DNA of 43,750 nucleotides from Desulfurococcales archaeon (GTDB lineage Archaea > Thermoproteota > Thermoprotei_A > Sulfolobales > AG1), in assembly GCA_015521765.1 (NCBI GenBank), contig WANO01000059.1, positions 1-43,750 of the forward strand, read 5' to 3'. Made by a program: the position numbers and the translations under genes. Below, piece by piece: positions 16,203-24,875 of this stretch. The notes under the pieces are model-generated. The model was not told the DNA's origin. It made no database searches and was given only the letters and a program-made list of their open reading frames with translations. Each line of letters opens with the position of its first letter. Position 1 is the stretch's first letter.

Positions 16203-17198
16203 CTATATTGGTTCTGACTCATCGAAGTTTATAACGCTTATCGCTTCGCCTATCTCGTGTCCGAGATAGTCCTTAATGATTATTGATGCTGATCTGGGAG
16301 GTATAATACCTATCTCAGTAACGATCGCATCGATATATTCAGGGGGTGTAGCATCGAAAGCAGGGTTCCACACCCTAACACCCATGGGCGGTTTCTCTAC
16401 AACCTCGCTAGCGTCCCTCTCCTCAATGAGCACGTACTCGCCGAAGTATGTTCTTGGGGAGAACTTGTATGTTTCCGCAGCAACTATAAACGGGATCGAC
16501 ATGTTTTTAGCTATAAGAGCTATCTGGGAGGTCCCCACCTTATTTATCAGTGCTCCATTTGAGGTTATTGTATCCGCCCCCACTATAACAAGATCCACAT
16601 TCCTGAGCGCGGTATATATGCCTGTATCCGTTATCATTCTGACCCTCACCCCATTGCTCGCTAGGACCCTCGCGGTTATGTATCCCTGGTACTTGGGTCT
16701 TGTTTCGGTGGCTATAACCTGTATGTCTTTGCCTGATTCATGGGCCCTAATCATTATCGATGCTGCAGCTGACGAGTTGCAGTGTGTGAGTATTACCGAT
16801 CCGTCCTCAACTATTCTTGCACCGAACTCAGCGATTTTTTCTATAGCCTCCTTGGAGTAGGATATGAACCTCTCCGCGGCATCTACAACAGCTCTAACAG
16901 CCTCTTCAACGCTGCTGAACCTACCTGTTTTTATCGGTTTGAGGGTTAGCGAAACAGCGTTCGGTAGCGATACGGCTGTGGGTCTAGTATTAACCAGCAC
17001 CCTACCCACATGCTCGATGTATCTGATGAAGTCCTCCACACTGCCTTCTCTATAGGCATATTTCGATGCGGCTATAGCTAGGGCTCTCGCTGCGTTTCTA
17101 GCTATGTTTCCCGCCCCTCTGATCCTCATGGTCTTTATGTCTTCAGCGATCTTTAGTACCTCTCCGGGGACCTCGAACAGCTTTTTGCTACTGGCCAC
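16203..17198 (-). CDS. Ribose-1,5-bisphosphate isomerase (eIF2B-alpha/beta/delta family)
   Basis: The enzyme turns ribose 1,5-bisphosphate into ribulose 1,5-bisphosphate in the archaeal AMP/nucleoside salvage route that ends at RuBisCO. Both catalytic residues known for the archaeal enzyme are here: Cys140 in ILTHCNSSA and Asp209 in VGADTITSNGA. The RGAG motif near residue 27, TETRPKYQG and AAETYKFSP also match. The 331 residues are normal. No RuBisCO or AMP phosphorylase gene is in the window, so the pathway cannot be confirmed locally. The gene follows a paralog after only 6 bases; some archaeal members have been called aIF2B. Confidence 0.85.
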   Translation of the reverse strand: MASSKKLFEVPGEVLKIAEDIKTMRIRGAGNIARNAARALAIAASKYAYREGSVEDFIRYIEHVGRVLVNTRPTAVSLPNAVSLTLKPIKTGRFSSVEEAVRAVVDAAERFISYSKEAIEKIAEFGARIVEDGSVILTHCNSSAAASIMIRAHESGKDIQVIATETRPKYQGYITARVLASNGVRVRMITDTGIYTALRNVDLVIVGADTITSNGALINKVGTSQIALIAKNMSIPFIVAAETYKFSPRTYFGEYVLIEERDASEVVEKPPMGVRVWNPAFDATPPEYIDAIVTEIGIIPPRSASIIIKDYLGHEIGEAISVINFDESEPI

Positions 17199-17204
17199 GG
17201 CCTG

Positions 17205-18155
17205 CTACACCCCTTTCTTCAGCTTTGATTTCAGTTCGCTATACATGGTTTCTAGGCTCTTGAGGTTGGGGGGCCACGATCCGTATACCTCCCTAACTAT
17301 GAAGGGTATCGCTTCCGGGGCTATGAATCCCCTTTCTGTCGCTATAGCGTCTATGAGGTCGGGGCTTATAGCCTCGAAGAGTGGGGTAATGTTTTTTACG
17401 CCCATCTCTTTCAGGTCGTTTGGGATCTCTTCCTCGACGCTTGGTAGTGCTATCATCTCTCCAAAGATAGTTTCCGGAAGGATCTTATATGTTCCAGCAA
17501 CAATATATAGCCTCACCCTAGCCTCTTTAGCGGCTAGAGCCAGTACAGCTGAACCCACCTTATTCACTACAGCACCGTTTGCCGCTATAGCCTCAGCCCC
17601 GAGCATCGCTTTTGTGGCTCTCTCTATAGATGCCCTTATCGCTGAATCTACTATAAGCGTGGTTTTAACCCCTATCCTAGCTAGGTGCTTTGCCATCTCG
17701 AGCCCCTCGCCTATGGGTCTGGATTCCGATACTATAACCTCGATCTCGCTCCCCCTATCATGGGCCCTCTTAATGGCTTTCAACACACTACCGCTGTATG
17801 ATAGCGTTATTATCACGTCTCCGTCCTCTATTCTCTTGGACATTATCTCCGCTGCTCTATCGGTTGCCTGGTTCACCTCATCTATAATCCTCTCAACCAT
17901 CTCGTCTATTGTTCTGGCTATATCCTCTATATTGTTTGGGTTCCCTGCCTCCAGAAGCTTCTCGAATATCTTCCTGGTTGTGTTTATGAGCAGAGCCGAA
18001 TATCTCCTTGTCTTGTAGGCTTTATATAGGTACTCTACAGCCTCTAGAACGCTACCCCTGTCTTTTCTGGATGATATCTTTCTGAAGTTATCTATTATAT
18101 TGATAGCGCTTTCCGTAGCCCCCAATACGTTTAGGAACTCTCTATGTGTATGCAT
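17205..18155 (-). CDS. eIF2B-family paralog lacking the isomerase catalytic residues
   Basis: This 316-residue protein aligns along most of its length with the downstream isomerase: VIITLSYSGSVLKAIKRAHDRG, SESRPIGEG, GAVVNKVGSA, AGTYKILPET. However, the catalytic Cys position is Ser119, the catalytic Asp position is Glu188 (LGAEAIAANGA), and the N-terminal RGAG sugar-phosphate motif is absent. It is therefore unlikely to be a ribose-1,5-bisphosphate isomerase. It could be a regulatory partner of its neighbour, a translation-factor-like protein, or an enzyme with a different substrate. It starts 1 base after the stop of the dehydrogenase gene and sits 6 bases before the isomerase gene, so the three form an operon. 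Confidence 0.8.
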   Translation of the reverse strand: MHTHREFLNVLGATESAINIIDNFRKISSRKDRGSVLEAVEYLYKAYKTRRYSALLINTTRKIFEKLLEAGNPNNIEDIARTIDEMVERIIDEVNQATDRAAEIMSKRIEDGDVIITLSYSGSVLKAIKRAHDRGSEIEVIVSESRPIGEGLEMAKHLARIGVKTTLIVDSAIRASIERATKAMLGAEAIAANGAVVNKVGSAVLALAAKEARVRLYIVAGTYKILPETIFGEMIALPSVEEEIPNDLKEMGVKNITPLFEAISPDLIDAIATERGFIAPEAIPFIVREVYGSWPPNLKSLETMYSELKSKLKKGV

Positions 18156-18156
18156 T

Positions 18157-19041
18157 TTATTTGCTTTCCCCGCTGGCTTTTAATACTTGTTTAACTAGGT
18201 AGGTATATATTTTTCCATAGTCCTCCTCGGCGTAATCTGTTCTCGATGCCTCAAGCAGCAGGTTTGCTGCAGCCGATACCAGGGGTGCGGGGTATCTGCT
18301 TCTGTTGAATGTGATCTCTGCATACGTCAGATCCTTCGCCGCGTTTCTGAGCGTGAACGTTTTGGGATGGTCCGGATCCTTGAATCTGGATAGGTACAGC
18401 TCTATTATCGGGCTGTATTTCGTTGATTTCAAAAGATCTACAAGGTGGTCCCCTAAGCCATAGGCCTCAGCCAAAGCCAGTATCTCGGCTGTGTATGTTG
18501 CTATCCCTATAAATATCGAGTTAGCTAGAAGCTTAAGTATAGATGCCCTCGGTATATCCCCGAGATAGATATGTTTCTCTCCTATATAGGCTAGATGTCC
18601 CTTCACCTTCTCATAAACACCCTTGTCCCCAGAGATCATCAGGATCAGCCTGCCCGCCTTCGCCTGCGACGGTCCGCCCACAACCGGTGATTCTAGGAAG
18701 CTGCATCCATGCCTCGCTACCTCCCTGTTGAGCCTCAGGTTCAGATCTGGAGTTACCGTACTTAGGTTCACCACCGTCTTCCCCTCTCTACAGTACTTCA
18801 TAAAGTCGGACCCAAATACTACGTCTTCAACAGCCTCATCGTCTGCGAGCATGAGTAGTATTAGATCGCTTAGGGACACAAGATCGCCCGGCGAGCTAGC
18901 CACCCTGACCGGAACCTCCTTGGATAGCTTCTCGGCTTTCTCTATTGTTCTGTTATATACAACAAGATCTATATTCCTCATAGCCAGATTATAGCCGATC
19001 TGGTACCCCATCAAGCCAAGCCCGATAAGCCCAACCCTCAA
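18157..19041 (-). CDS. 3-hydroxyisobutyrate dehydrogenase-family NAD(P)-dependent oxidoreductase
   Basis: The N-terminal VGLIGLGLMGYQIGYNLA is the dinucleotide-binding motif of beta-hydroxyacid dehydrogenases. The substrate motif SPVVGGPSQAKAGRL (about 116-130) and the catalytic lysine region ILKLLANSIFIGIA (Lys near 166) follow. The 294 residues fit. Members reduce or oxidise 3-hydroxyisobutyrate, tartronate semialdehyde, glyoxylate or succinic semialdehyde; the sequence does not tell which. Start is TTG 19041 with an A/T-rich TATAlike region just upstream. It heads an operon with the two eIF2B-family genes. Confidence 0.85.
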   Translation of the reverse strand: MRVGLIGLGLMGYQIGYNLAMRNIDLVVYNRTIEKAEKLSKEVPVRVASSPGDLVSLSDLILLMLADDEAVEDVVFGSDFMKYCREGKTVVNLSTVTPDLNLRLNREVARHGCSFLESPVVGGPSQAKAGRLILMISGDKGVYEKVKGHLAYIGEKHIYLGDIPRASILKLLANSIFIGIATYTAEILALAEAYGLGDHLVDLLKSTKYSPIIELYLSRFKDPDHPKTFTLRNAAKDLTYAEITFNRSRYPAPLVSAAANLLLEASRTDYAEEDYGKIYTYLVKQVLKASGESK

Positions 19042-19394
19042 ACTACATCACTTAAATAATTATTACTGTGGGCAAGAATTAAGCATTAATCAATAAGAAA
19101 TCCAGAGGAAAGGGATCTAGCTTACATAAGCCCCCCTTTCTCCATGTTCTTGATTTCTTCCTGTTTTATGCTATATTTTATTGGTGTATGTGGAGAACCA
19201 GTTATGAAAAGATAGCCGTAGGCCACGCGAGAATCAGCATTAATGATGAGGATATAAATACATTATAGAGACTCAATAACTTGCTCACAATTGCTGAGAT
19301 ATTCTCCTTTCCTGATATACCTAAGCACTTTCACTAACCCTTACGCATCATGCCGCAACCTTTTTAATCGATAAATACAATATGGATAAATGGT
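19042..19394. other. Non-coding spacer between the dehydrogenase operon and tRNA-Arg
   Basis: These 353 bases hold no ORF I can support on either strand. The right end carries the tRNA promoter: TTTTTAATC at 19361-19369, centred about 30 bases before the mature tRNA end. The left end holds the promoter of the minus-strand operon. In the middle, GATATAAATAC at 19250 looks like another TATA box, with no gene behind it other than the tRNA. A C-box-like ATGATGA at 19243 and a CTGA at 19294 occur without the stem or D'/C' boxes of a guide RNA. Confidence 0.4.
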
Positions 19395-19495
19395 GGGCCC
19401 GTCGCCTAGCCTGGATAGGGCGCCGGCCTTCTAAGCAGAACAAAAACGCTGCGCGGGAAAGCCGGTGGTCCGGGGTTCGAATCCCCGCGGGCCCG
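19395..19495 (+). tRNA. tRNA-Arg (anticodon UCU) with a 26-base intron
   Basis: A full cloverleaf folds: acceptor GGGCCCG with CGGGCCC, D-stem GCCT/GGGC with the GG of the D-loop, anticodon stem CCGGC/GCCGG, T-stem CGGGG/CCCCG with TTCGAAT loop and discriminator G. The anticodon TCT is at 19430-19432. An intron of about 26 bases follows position 37 (19434-19459), where archaeal introns usually sit. It forms its own GCAG/CTGC helix as expected for the splicing endonuclease. CCA is not encoded and must be added by Cca. It reads AGA, one of the commonest arginine codons in this window. Confidence 0.95.
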
Positions 19496-19666
19496 CCTAG
19501 AGTTTTCAGACTTAGCTCAGTAATTCCGCTATAGTTTTATATATTTGTTGGGATCTAGGCCTCACATCTATATTTCTGGTGTTCTCTCTATCGATACGGT
19601 TTGATCTATATCTATATACACTTATATATTGTCTCTAACATGTAGATCATATTTGGGTGTATTATT

Positions 19667-20440
19667 ATAGATGATGATGAATGGTATAGGGATTTTTTCG
19701 ATAAGCTATACTATGAAACATATAGACATTTTCAGCATGAGGATAAAAACAGATTTGAGGCTGAATTCATTAGAAACTCTCTGGATCTCCCCGAGGGTTC
19801 AAGGATACTAGATCTTGGTTGCGGGTATGCCAGACACGCTGTCTATCTAGCTAAAATAGGTTACCAGGTTACTTGCGTTGATATTAGTGAGTATCTTTTG
19901 AATGTTGCGAGTTCGAGGATTAAGGAATTTGGTGTTGAGGATCGTGTCGAGATTGTTGCTAGAGATATGAGAGAGATTGATTATAGAGAGGAGTTCGATG
20001 GAGCATATATGTTTTTCACTACCTTCGGCTATTTTAGCGATCGAGAGAATATAGATGTAATAAACAGGCTTTCAAGAGCGTTAAGGGCTGGTGGCAGGGT
20101 TCTCATAGATCTATGGAATCCTGCGAGAACAATGCATATAGCATACGAGTATGGTGGACACGTCAATAGATGGTTTGAAGCTGGAGAATACATAGTTTTG
20201 GAGGATTCATCGCACGATGTCTTGAACGGTTTTGTTAGGGTTAAGAGGATCTATGTTGATAAAGAGTCTAGACGTATTGTTGCTGAAAGGGTTTTTAAGG
20301 TCAGGGTCTACATGCCCTGGGAGGTCAGAGAGATCTTTGAGGGGGCAAGCCTGAAGGTTCTTAGGTTTCTAGGAGACTATAGTGGGGGTGAATATAGCCC
20401 TTCAAGCGTGAGAATGATTGTTATTGGTGTTAAGACATAG
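19667..20440 (+). CDS. Class I SAM-dependent methyltransferase without an in-frame standard start
   Basis: The ORF track begins at TTG 19898, but the SAM-binding motif I (ILDLGCGYARHAVYLA) is encoded upstream in the same frame, preceded by a family-like EWYRDFFDKLYYETY. The full protein is therefore about 255 residues. Between the stop at 19643 and this segment no ATG, GTG or TTG is in frame. Three tandem ATGs at 19671-19679 are one base out of register. Candidate starts are ATT 19661/19664 or ATA 19667, and I give the last. Later blocks (FDGAYMFFTTFGYF, GGRVLIDLWNP) fit a small-molecule methyltransferase. The substrate is unknown. The gene is monocistronic between tRNA-Arg and sod. Confidence 0.75.
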   Translation: MDDDEWYRDFFDKLYYETYRHFQHEDKNRFEAEFIRNSLDLPEGSRILDLGCGYARHAVYLAKIGYQVTCVDISEYLLNVASSRIKEFGVEDRVEIVARDMREIDYREEFDGAYMFFTTFGYFSDRENIDVINRLSRALRAGGRVLIDLWNPARTMHIAYEYGGHVNRWFEAGEYIVLEDSSHDVLNGFVRVKRIYVDKESRRIVAERVFKVRVYMPWEVREIFEGASLKVLRFLGDYSGGEYSPSSVRMIVIGVKT

Positions 20441-20521
20441 ATCAGTTTTCTTTCTTGAATTAGTTAAGGGGAAAGTTAAAGAATATTAGGGTTGAACACT
20501 AACATCTAGGGTGAATTATAT

Positions 20522-21151
20522 ATGAAAAGATACGAGCTACCTCCACTCCCATACAGCTATAATGCTCTCGAGCCATACATTATAGAGGAGATCATGAGGC
20601 TCCACCACGATAAGCATCATCAAACATACGTTAATGGAGCCAACGCGGCTTTAGAGAAGATCGAGAAGCACCTCAAGGGAGAGGCACAGATAGATGTTAG
20701 AGCAGTGATGAGGGACTTCAGCTTCAACTATGCAGGGCATATAATGCACACAATATTCTGGCCAAATATGGCTCCTCCAGGCAAGGGCGGCGGGACCCCT
20801 GGCGGTGTTGTTGCCGACAAAATAAACCAGGCTTTCGGGAGCTTTGATAAGTTTAAGCAGCTGTTCACCTCGGTTTCGGCGACTGTCGAGGGTGTTGGCT
20901 GGGGCGTGCTTGCCTACGATCCTCTAACTGACGAGCTGAGAGTGCTGCAGGTCGAGAAGCACAACGTCCTAATGACGGCTGGGCTGATACCTATACTTGT
21001 TCTCGACGTGTGGGAGCACGCATACTATCTGCAGTACAAGAATAATAGGGCAAGCTATATAGAGAACTGGTGGAATGTGGTAAACTGGGATGATGTAGAG
21101 AAGAGATTGAATTCTGCTATAAACCACGGTAAGGCCTCCCTCAACCTATAA
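20522..21151 (+). CDS. sod: Iron/manganese superoxide dismutase
   Basis: It removes superoxide in the cytoplasm. The four metal ligands are present: His in LHHDKHHQTYV (near 28), His in GHIMHTIFW (near 76), and Asp and His in LDVWEHAYYLQY. GVGWGVLAYD and the C-terminal WWNVVNWDDV are also typical. Its 209 residues are the size of crenarchaeal tetrameric SODs. AGGGTGA eight bases before ATG 20522 is a good ribosome binding site. Iron or manganese use cannot be decided from sequence alone. It is flanked by its own A/T-rich promoter and a T-rich terminator, so it is probably a single-gene unit. Confidence 0.97.
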   Translation: MKRYELPPLPYSYNALEPYIIEEIMRLHHDKHHQTYVNGANAALEKIEKHLKGEAQIDVRAVMRDFSFNYAGHIMHTIFWPNMAPPGKGGGTPGGVVADKINQAFGSFDKFKQLFTSVSATVEGVGWGVLAYDPLTDELRVLQVEKHNVLMTAGLIPILVLDVWEHAYYLQYKNNRASYIENWWNVVNWDDVEKRLNSAINHGKASLNL

Positions 21152-21166
21152 TTTTTCCTATTTCCT
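21149..21166 (+). terminator. T-rich terminator after sod
   Basis: The sod stop is followed at once by ATAATTTTTCCTATTT, two T-runs without a strong hairpin, as expected of crenarchaeal termination. Confidence 0.4.
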
Positions 21167-21252
21167 CATCGTATCTCTCCCTACACCTCTAAAGATCCCG
21201 TACATCATATTTTAACCTCCCTAAGCAACACAATTCATTGGATGATGCTGGT

Positions 21253-21714
21253 ATGATTCTTATATTTATGCGTCACGGCAGAGCTGTAGACAGGTCTCTA
21301 GTTGATAGAGATGAGGATAGATGGCTTCTTCCTGAGGGTAGGGAGGAGATCGAGTTAGTGCTTAGGCATATAGATATCGGTGTCAAGAGAATATTCACTA
21401 GCCCCTATAGGAGGGCTAGAGAAACAGCCGAGGTTGTTTCGAGAATAGCTGGCGTAGATTTTGCTGTAAGCGACAATCTCGCGCCTGAGTCCCTAAATAT
21501 AGATTCGCTCAAGGAACTGAACCCTAGTGATGGAGACATGTTCATATCACACTCGCCATATATAGAGACGGTTATATCGGATCTTGTTGGGGGATGCAGA
21601 TTCAAGCTGAAGCCTGCAGGTGTGGCTATAGTTGATGTTGAAGAGGTAAAGCCTCTAGCTGGGCAGCTCGTGCTTCTGGTTAATCCTAACATGCTTGCTA
21701 GAACCCGATCTTGA
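21253..21714 (+). CDS. SixA-like phosphohistidine phosphatase (histidine phosphatase superfamily)
   Basis: The protein starts ILIFMRHGRA, where RHG carries the phosphorylated catalytic His. It has the second Arg/His elements in FTSPYRRARETAEVV (about 44-58) and a SHSPYIETV segment with the late catalytic His. The size of about 153 residues matches SixA-type phosphatases. I begin at ATG 21253, which gives the family N-terminus; the TTG at 21238 adds five residues and lies nearer the expected transcript start of the TATA-like CATATTTTAA. The physiological substrate is unknown. It precedes the trp operon but the 78-base gap includes a separate promoter. Confidence 0.85.
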   Translation: MILIFMRHGRAVDRSLVDRDEDRWLLPEGREEIELVLRHIDIGVKRIFTSPYRRARETAEVVSRIAGVDFAVSDNLAPESLNIDSLKELNPSDGDMFISHSPYIETVISDLVGGCRFKLKPAGVAIVDVEEVKPLAGQLVLLVNPNMLARTRS

Positions 21715-21742
21715 TCTGCTGCGGATGTAGCAGGCGTAACGC

Positions 21743-21750
21743 TTATATAT
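21743..21750 (+). promoter_or_regulatory. TATA box of the trp operon
   Basis: TTATATAT lies 47 bases before the trpA ATG, placing the transcript start near 21773. I see no attenuator-like Trp-rich leader peptide and no obvious operator palindrome in the remaining leader. Confidence 0.5.
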
Positions 21751-21792
21751 CGTTTTGCTTAGGTTTATTGTTGAGGGTTCGAATATGCGCCA

Positions 21793-22545
21793 ATGGATTT
21801 AGGCTCTAGGGATGGAGAGCTAGGAATATATATACCTATAGCCTATCCAAACCCCGAAACCTTTAGACGCGTTCTAGGAGAATCCTCCCAATATGTCGAT
21901 ATATTTGAGCTGGGTGTCCCCTCTAAGAAACCTATATATGATGGACCCTATATAAGGAGGATACATAGATCTCTGGTATCTAGCGGTGTGGATTATCTAA
22001 GTGTTGCTAGATCGATGAACAGGTCTTTAGATGGTGTAGATGTAGCTGTACTTGGCTACTATAGAGATCTGCTCGGGGATCGCTCTGGATTGTTCGATGA
22101 GCTGGCATCAACTATAGATAGCCTTAGATGTATCCTTATACCAGACCTACTTATCGAATATACAGACCACCTGGAGAACTATATCGATAAATCAAGCACC
22201 TATGGAATTGAAACATGCTTCTTCATATCATCTAAATTCCCCTATAGGCTTGTGTCTAGACTAGCAAAATACAGACCATACTTCATATACCTGGGGCTTC
22301 AAGCATCTACGGGCTCGGATCTTCCAATACATCTAGTAAGGAATATAGGGGTAGCCAGAAAGCTGATTGGCGAAGGGGTTAAGCTAGCTATAGGGTTTGG
22401 GATAAATAAGCCTGAAAAGCTCAGGAAGCTTCTAGCTAGCGGGGCAGATATAGCGTTCATAGGTACTGAGTTCCTTAGGAGGCTTTCTCAGGGTATCGAT
22501 TACGCGTTGGGTTTCATTAGATCTATGTATGAGGCATTGAGGTGA
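21793..22545 (+). CDS. trpA: Tryptophan synthase alpha chain
   Basis: TrpA cleaves indole-3-glycerol phosphate to indole and glyceraldehyde 3-phosphate and passes indole to TrpB. YIPIAYPNPETF opens the barrel, and ELGVPSKKPIYDGPYI carries both catalytic acids (Glu of ELG, Asp of YDGP). In place of the usual PFSDP this protein has PSKKP, a local change beside the active site. AIGFGINKPEKL and ADIAFIGTEF supply the phosphate-binding end. The length of 250 residues is normal. It is first in the operon, and its stop overlaps the trpB2 GTG start as GTGA. Confidence 0.92.
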   Translation: MDLGSRDGELGIYIPIAYPNPETFRRVLGESSQYVDIFELGVPSKKPIYDGPYIRRIHRSLVSSGVDYLSVARSMNRSLDGVDVAVLGYYRDLLGDRSGLFDELASTIDSLRCILIPDLLIEYTDHLENYIDKSSTYGIETCFFISSKFPYRLVSRLAKYRPYFIYLGLQASTGSDLPIHLVRNIGVARKLIGEGVKLAIGFGINKPEKLRKLLASGADIAFIGTEFLRRLSQGIDYALGFIRSMYEALR

Positions 22546-23846
22546 TCTCTTATTTGGTGCAGCACTCTAGGATTGATGAAAACACAGATATCGAGGTCCC
22601 CCGATACTGGTATAATATAGCTCCTGATCTACCTAAACCGCTACCTCCACCAATCGACCCGCTAGATGCTGATATATCCCTCATCAATAGGTTGAGGGAG
22701 CTTCTCCCGAGCGAGCTAATAGATCAGGAGTTCACATTCGAGAGATATATAGGTATCCCCAAGGAGGTTAGAGAGCTATATATAGAGATCGGTAGGCCAA
22801 CCCCGCTGGTTAGGGCATATAAGCTGGAGAAGAGTTTAGGGACGCCAGCAAAGATCTATTATAAGTTCGAGGGTGTTTTGGCTAGCGGGAGCCACAAGCT
22901 GAATACAGCTATTCCTCAGGCCTACTACAGCTATAGAGAGGGTTATAGCGAGCTGGTTACAGAAACAGGAGCTGGCCAGTGGGGCCTAGCTCTATCCATT
23001 GCGGGGAGCCTGTTTGGTGTGCCTTCAACGGTTTTCATGACTAGATCTAGCTATATATCCAAGGTTAAGAGGGTTGAGCTGATGAGGAAGCATGGAGCCA
23101 CAGTTATCCCTAGCCCCTCCAACATTACTAGGGTTGGTAGAGGTATCCTTGAAGATGAGCCTGATCACCCAGGATCGCTAGGAATAGCTATCAGTGAGGC
23201 CGTGGAATGGGTTATGGAAAAGCCTGAGTCCAGAAGATACCTCCCAGGCAGCGTTATGGAGTATGTGATTCTCCACCAAACAGTGATAGGGTTGGAGGCT
23301 ATAGAGCAGTTCAGGGCTATAGGTGAGTATCCAGACAAGATTATCGGGTGTGTTGGCGGAGGATCAAATCTAAGCGGGCTGGCCTACCCCTTCTACAGGG
23401 AGTATGTGGAGGGTAGGGCGAAGCTTCCAGAGATCATTGCTGTCGAGAGCTCACTTATCCCTAAAGCCAGTAGAGGTGAGTATAGGTATGAGCATCCAGA
23501 CGCCTATGGAGCGCTCCCCATGATAAAGATGTATACTGTGGGTAGACACTATAAACCCCCAGCCATAAAGGCTGCTGGATTAAGGTTCCATGGTCTGGCT
23601 TCAAGCCTATCACTTCTTATCCGTGAGGGTCTAGTTAGGGTTAGGGCATATGATCCCGATTCAGTCAGAGAGGCTGCAGAGCTGTTCTATCGATCCGAGG
23701 GAGTGTTGCCTGCGCCTGAGAGCTCACACGCTGTATTGGCTGCTATAGATGAGGCTCTAGAGGCTAAGAGAAGGGGTGAGGGTATCACTATACTGATCAA
23801 TTTGAGTGGGCACGGACTATATGACGAGGACTTCTTTAGGGGGTGA
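22542..23846 (+). CDS. trpB2: Tryptophan synthase beta chain, TrpB2 type
   Basis: The PLP enzyme condenses indole with serine to tryptophan. It has the PLP lysine in GSHKLNTA, the ETGAGQWG active-site loop and the CVGGGSNLSG phosphate site. At 434 residues with a long N-terminal extension (VPRYWYNIAPDLPKPLPPP) it is the TrpB2 form rather than the 390-residue TrpB1. In Sulfolobales the operon-borne TrpB2 (TrpB2a) is the partner of TrpA, and the adjacency here suggests the same. I see no second TrpB in the window. Confidence 0.94.
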   Translation: MISYLVQHSRIDENTDIEVPRYWYNIAPDLPKPLPPPIDPLDADISLINRLRELLPSELIDQEFTFERYIGIPKEVRELYIEIGRPTPLVRAYKLEKSLGTPAKIYYKFEGVLASGSHKLNTAIPQAYYSYREGYSELVTETGAGQWGLALSIAGSLFGVPSTVFMTRSSYISKVKRVELMRKHGATVIPSPSNITRVGRGILEDEPDHPGSLGIAISEAVEWVMEKPESRRYLPGSVMEYVILHQTVIGLEAIEQFRAIGEYPDKIIGCVGGGSNLSGLAYPFYREYVEGRAKLPEIIAVESSLIPKASRGEYRYEHPDAYGALPMIKMYTVGRHYKPPAIKAAGLRFHGLASSLSLLIREGLVRVRAYDPDSVREAAELFYRSEGVLPAPESSHAVLAAIDEALEAKRRGEGITILINLSGHGLYDEDFFRG

Positions 23847-24875
23847 TTGGCTGTGAGGGAGTATATACATAAGCTTGCCGAGAGACAGGATCTTGAGGAG
23901 AACGAGGCCTATAGTGTATGTATGTCTATGCTTAAAGGATCCTACGACCCTGTGGAGGCGGCAGCCGTATTGGTTGGGCTAAGAGTTAAGGGTGAGGGCA
24001 TATCGGAGCTTAGGGGGTTCCTAAACGCTGTTCTAGATAATGCCTTAAGGATCAGTGTCTCTAGAAGGGTTATAGATATAGTGGGTACAGGGGGTGACGG
24101 CTTAAACACCGTTAATGTATCGACTTTGGCTTCGATAGTGGTTTCGTCCCTAGATCTTCCGGTGGCTAAACACGGTAATAAGGGGTTCTCAAGCATTATG
24201 GGTGCAGCAGACTTGATGCAGGCTCTGGGGTACCCGATTGATATGCCTCCAGAGAAGTCAGCCGAATTGATTGATGCTGTAGGATACGCCTTCCTCTTTG
24301 CTCCTATATACCATAGGGCCCTCAGGAATGTTGCAGAGATCAGGAGGAAGCTTGGTGTGAGAACAATATTTAATCTGGTTGGGCCTATAGCTAATCCTGC
24401 TGACCCACAGATCCAGGTTATAGGAACGTCGAATAGAGAGATCCAGGACAAGTTTTCACAACTCCTTAGCGAGAGACCAGGGGATAGAAGAGTTGCAATA
24501 GTTAATGGCTACCCAGGTATGGATGAGGTTTCTCCCTCGGGGCCAACTAGGGTTATCTTTGTATCCGGTGAAGGTGTAGATGAGGCAATTATTGAGCCTC
24601 GGGATTTCGGTTTCGATAGCATACCTCTTCACAGGATTACTGGATCATCCAGAGAGGAGCTTCTATCTAAAGCTATAGACGGTTTGAGAGGTGTTGATCC
24701 ATATGTCTCAGTATTTATAGCCATGAATGCTGGCGTCGCTCTTTATCTTGCTGAGTACTCCAGATCTATAGTCGATGGCTACCACACAGCTTTGAACCAG
24801 ATCAAGTCTGGTAAGGCGTGGAAGAAGCTTAATGATATAGTGAGCTACTCCAGAGAGATGATGCGCCATGGCTAA
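23847..24875 (+). CDS. trpD: Anthranilate phosphoribosyltransferase
   Basis: TrpD joins anthranilate and PRPP. The PRPP loop VGTGGDGLNTVNVSTLAS (about 73-90), the KHGNKGFSS segment, GAADLMQALGYPI and the NLVGPIANPA block are all intact. The 342 residues are normal for a stand-alone enzyme. TTG 23847 follows the trpB2 stop directly; GTG 23853 is an alternative. It overlaps trpF by 8 bases. Confidence 0.96.
   Translation: MAVREYIHKLAERQDLEENEAYSVCMSMLKGSYDPVEAAAVLVGLRVKGEGISELRGFLNAVLDNALRISVSRRVIDIVGTGGDGLNTVNVSTLASIVVSSLDLPVAKHGNKGFSSIMGAADLMQALGYPIDMPPEKSAELIDAVGYAFLFAPIYHRALRNVAEIRRKLGVRTIFNLVGPIANPADPQIQVIGTSNREIQDKFSQLLSERPGDRRVAIVNGYPGMDEVSPSGPTRVIFVSGEGVDEAIIEPRDFGFDSIPLHRITGSSREELLSKAIDGLRGVDPYVSVFIAMNAGVALYLAEYSRSIVDGYHTALNQIKSGKAWKKLNDIVSYSREMMRHG

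Noticed and set aside
16276-16860. 194-aa plus-strand ORF
   Set aside because: Antisense shadow of the ribose-1,5-bisphosphate isomerase gene, which has all its motifs.
17104-18018. 304-aa plus-strand ORF
   Set aside because: It is the antisense shadow of the two eIF2B-family genes; its translation is Ser/Ile/Leu-rich low-complexity without any family pattern.
19243-19297. Possible C/D box guide RNA (ATGATGA ... CTGA)
   Set aside because: The C and D boxes are 55 bases end to end, but there is no pairing stem outside them, no D'/C' boxes, and a TATA-like sequence lies where a guide would be.
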